64,000 nucleotides of DNA from Bifidobacterium saimiriisciurei. Lineage in GTDB: Bacteria; Actinomycetota; Actinomycetes; Actinomycetales; Bifidobacteriaceae. This document shows, in pieces, positions 62,510-64,000 of this stretch. Location of the stretch: positions 1 to 64,000 of the forward strand of contig NZ_WHZU01000001.1 of NCBI RefSeq assembly GCF_010667655.1. Reading direction: 5' to 3'. The stretch's first letter is position 1. The number at the start of each line of letters is the position of its first letter. The notes beneath the pieces are model-generated. The model did not search any database and was not told the origin of the DNA. It saw only the letters and a list, made by a program, of their open reading frames with translations. Both the position numbers and the translations under genes were made by a program.

Positions 62510-64000
62510 CTACTCCTTGGTCTCGGTCTTGGTCTCGGCGGCGGCCATGGCCTCGTCGATCGCCTTGCGGGCCTTCTTCTGCGCCTGCTTGCCAAGCACG
62601 GAGTTGCGGCGGCTGAAGCCGAAGTACACGGCAAGGCCGATGGCCAGCCAGATGGCGAAACGCACCCACGTCTCCCAGTTCAGGCCGGCGATGAACACCA
62701 GGCAGAAGATGATGGAGAGGATCGGCGTGAACGGCACGCCCGGCGCCTTGAAGCCGCGGTGGGCGTTCGGCTGGGTCTTGCGCATCCACAGCACGCCGGC
62801 GGAGACGATCATGAACGCGGAAAGCGTGCCGATGTTCACCAGCTCGAACAGGATGTTGATGTTGATGAAGCCGCCTGCGATGGCGGTGAGGATGCCGAAG
62901 AACCACGTGCCCTTGAACGGCGTGAGGTACTTCTTGTGCACCTCGCCGAACAGCTTCGGGAACAGGCCGTCGCGCGCCATCGCGTAGCAGATGCGGGACT
63001 GGCCGTACAGCTGCACGAGCATCACCGTGGTCATGCCCACGAGCGCGCCGATGTTCACGATCACCGCCAGCCAGTTGAGTCCCGTGGCCAGGATCACGCC
63101 GGCGACGGGCGCGTCGATGAACTTCGCGAAGTCCATGTAGGGCACCACGCCGGTCATCACCAGCGTCATGATGATGTAGATGACGGTCGAGATGGCCAGC
63201 GAGATGAGGATGCCCCGCGGCAGCGTCTTGTTCGGGTTGACGGTCTCCTCGGCCGACGACGAGACGGCGTCGAAGCCGATGAAGCTGAAGAACACGATGG
63301 ACGCGGCCGGGATGATGCCGTACGGCTGGGTGGAACCGGGCTGGAACGTGTAGATGCCGTACGGGGAGAACGGCTTCCAGTTGGCCGGGTTGATGTAGCG
63401 GATGGTGCAGATGATGAACAGCACGATGATGGCCAGCTTGATGATGACCATGATGTCGTTGACGCGCTTGGTCTGGTTGATGCCGACGGACAGCACCCAC
63501 GTGATGAGCAGCACCACGACGAATCCCGGAAGGTTGAAGTACGTGGTCACGCCCGGCGTGGTGCCGTATGCGGCCGTGAGCTCCACGGGCAGATGGAATC
63601 CGAACCCTTCAAGCAGCTTGTTGAAATAGCCCGCCCATCCCGCGGAGACGGTCGCCGCCTGCAATGCGTATTCGAGAATGAGGTTCCATCCGATGACGAA
63701 CGCGATGAGCTCGCCGAACGCCAGATACGCGTACGAGTAGGCGGAACCGGAGACCGGGGCCATCGACGCGAACTCCGCGTAGCACAGTCCGGCGAAACCG
63801 CAGCAGATGGCGGCGAGCAGGAACGAGACCGCCAGCGCCGGGCCCGCGGTGAGCGCTCCCTTGCCGGTCAGCACGAAGATGCCGGTGCCGATGATCGCGC
63901 CGATGCCGAGCATCGTCAGATCGAACGTCTTCATCGTGCGCTTCAACGGCGTGGCCTCGGCCACTATCTTCGACACGTCTTTTTTGCGTAATAGGCTATT
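62510..64000 (-). CDS. APC-family amino-acid permease (5' end outside window)
   Basis: At least 490 residues of a CAT/YfnA-like amino-acid permease. TM1 carries LTMLGIGAIIGTGIFVLTGKG, a hallmark of the APC superfamily, and about 12 helices follow, with FSFIGFDAVSSSAEE in TM6-7 and a Lys/Glu-rich C-terminal tail. A GTG at 63976 could start the protein, but the frame stays open to the window edge as NSLLRKKDVSKIV, and relatives begin with a similar RKK stretch, so the real start is probably outside. Cationic or branched amino acids are possible substrates. Confidence 0.9.
   Translation of the reverse strand, partial: NSLLRKKDVSKIVAEATPLKRTMKTFDLTMLGIGAIIGTGIFVLTGKGALTAGPALAVSFLLAAICCGFAGLCYAEFASMAPVSGSAYSYAYLAFGELIAFVIGWNLILEYALQAATVSAGWAGYFNKLLEGFGFHLPVELTAAYGTTPGVTTYFNLPGFVVVLLITWVLSVGINQTKRVNDIMVIIKLAIIVLFIICTIRYINPANWKPFSPYGIYTFQPGSTQPYGIIPAASIVFFSFIGFDAVSSSAEETVNPNKTLPRGILISLAISTVIYIIMTLVMTGVVPYMDFAKFIDAPVAGVILATGLNWLAVIVNIGALVGMTTVMLVQLYGQSRICYAMARDGLFPKLFGEVHKKYLTPFKGTWFFGILTAIAGGFININILFELVNIGTLSAFMIVSAGVLWMRKTQPNAHRGFKAPGVPFTPILSIIFCLVFIAGLNWETWVRFAIWLAIGLAVYFGFSRRNSVLGKQAQKKARKAIDEAMAAAETKTETKE

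Overview
The window is about 64 kb of high-GC actinobacterial DNA that reads as a Bifidobacterium chromosome. The grounds are: the gene order ftsE-ftsX-CHAP hydrolase-smpB; an oxidative pentose-phosphate block with the actinobacterial protein OpcA; recQ next to luxS; a GH2 beta-galactosidase divergent from a galactoside symporter; many LacI-family regulators; and several genes whose -10 box lies 6-8 nt before the start codon (leaderless). No phage, IS, transposase, CRISPR array, rRNA or tRNA gene was seen.

Layout. 1-3.3 kb: tail of ftsE, ftsX, secreted coiled-coil/CHAP hydrolase, smpB. 3.3-7.3 kb: polar amino-acid ABC transporter with two lipoprotein binding proteins. 7.6-10.4 kb: glmS and an RluA-type pseudouridine synthase. 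10.5-15.7 kb: gnd, convergent with zwf-opcA-pgl. 16-21.5 kb: pantothenate/CoA block on the minus strand (coaBC, coaX, DUF2520, panB, panC, panD). 21.9-23.1 kb: hydroxysteroid-dehydrogenase-like SDR plus a small NTF2-fold protein. 23.5-29.7 kb: lac locus (LacI, LacZ, symporter). 30.2-33 kb: cysteine locus with a tri-cysteine leader peptide, cystathionine beta-synthase and cystathionine gamma-synthase/lyase. 33.2-38.9 kb: two YhgE/Pip membrane proteins and a divergent TetR. 39-42.3 kb: recQ, a GNAT gene, luxS. 42.5-56.7 kb: a large hexonate region. 56.8-62.4 kb: a ROK-controlled polyol-type cluster. 62.5 kb to the end: an amino-acid permease that runs off the window.

The most interesting part is 42.5-56.7 kb. 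Two paralogous cassettes, each with a divergent LacI regulator, an L-idonate-5-dehydrogenase-like enzyme, a KduD/IdnO-type SDR and an MHS-type transporter, lie in tandem. The second also carries a mannonate-dehydratase-like enolase-superfamily enzyme. They are followed by a FadR-type regulator, a small gluconokinase and a second, short 6-phosphogluconate dehydrogenase. Read as a pathway, this takes L-idonate (or a related hexonate) to 5-ketogluconate, gluconate, 6-phosphogluconate and ribulose-5-phosphate. That would feed xylulose-5-phosphate to the bifid shunt phosphoketolase, which is not in this window. The adjacent ROK-regulated polyol dehydrogenase and FGGY kinase would feed the same intermediate. 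Direct copies of an 85-bp structured repeat flank the double cassette.

The intergenic DNA is rich in structure. There are three copies of a three-helix repeat with variable but self-complementary arms, two copies of another covarying repeat, six GGCTCCCCTC-type palindromes, two tandem hairpin arrays, and several well-defined operators (glmS, zwf, lac, hexonate LacI, ROK).
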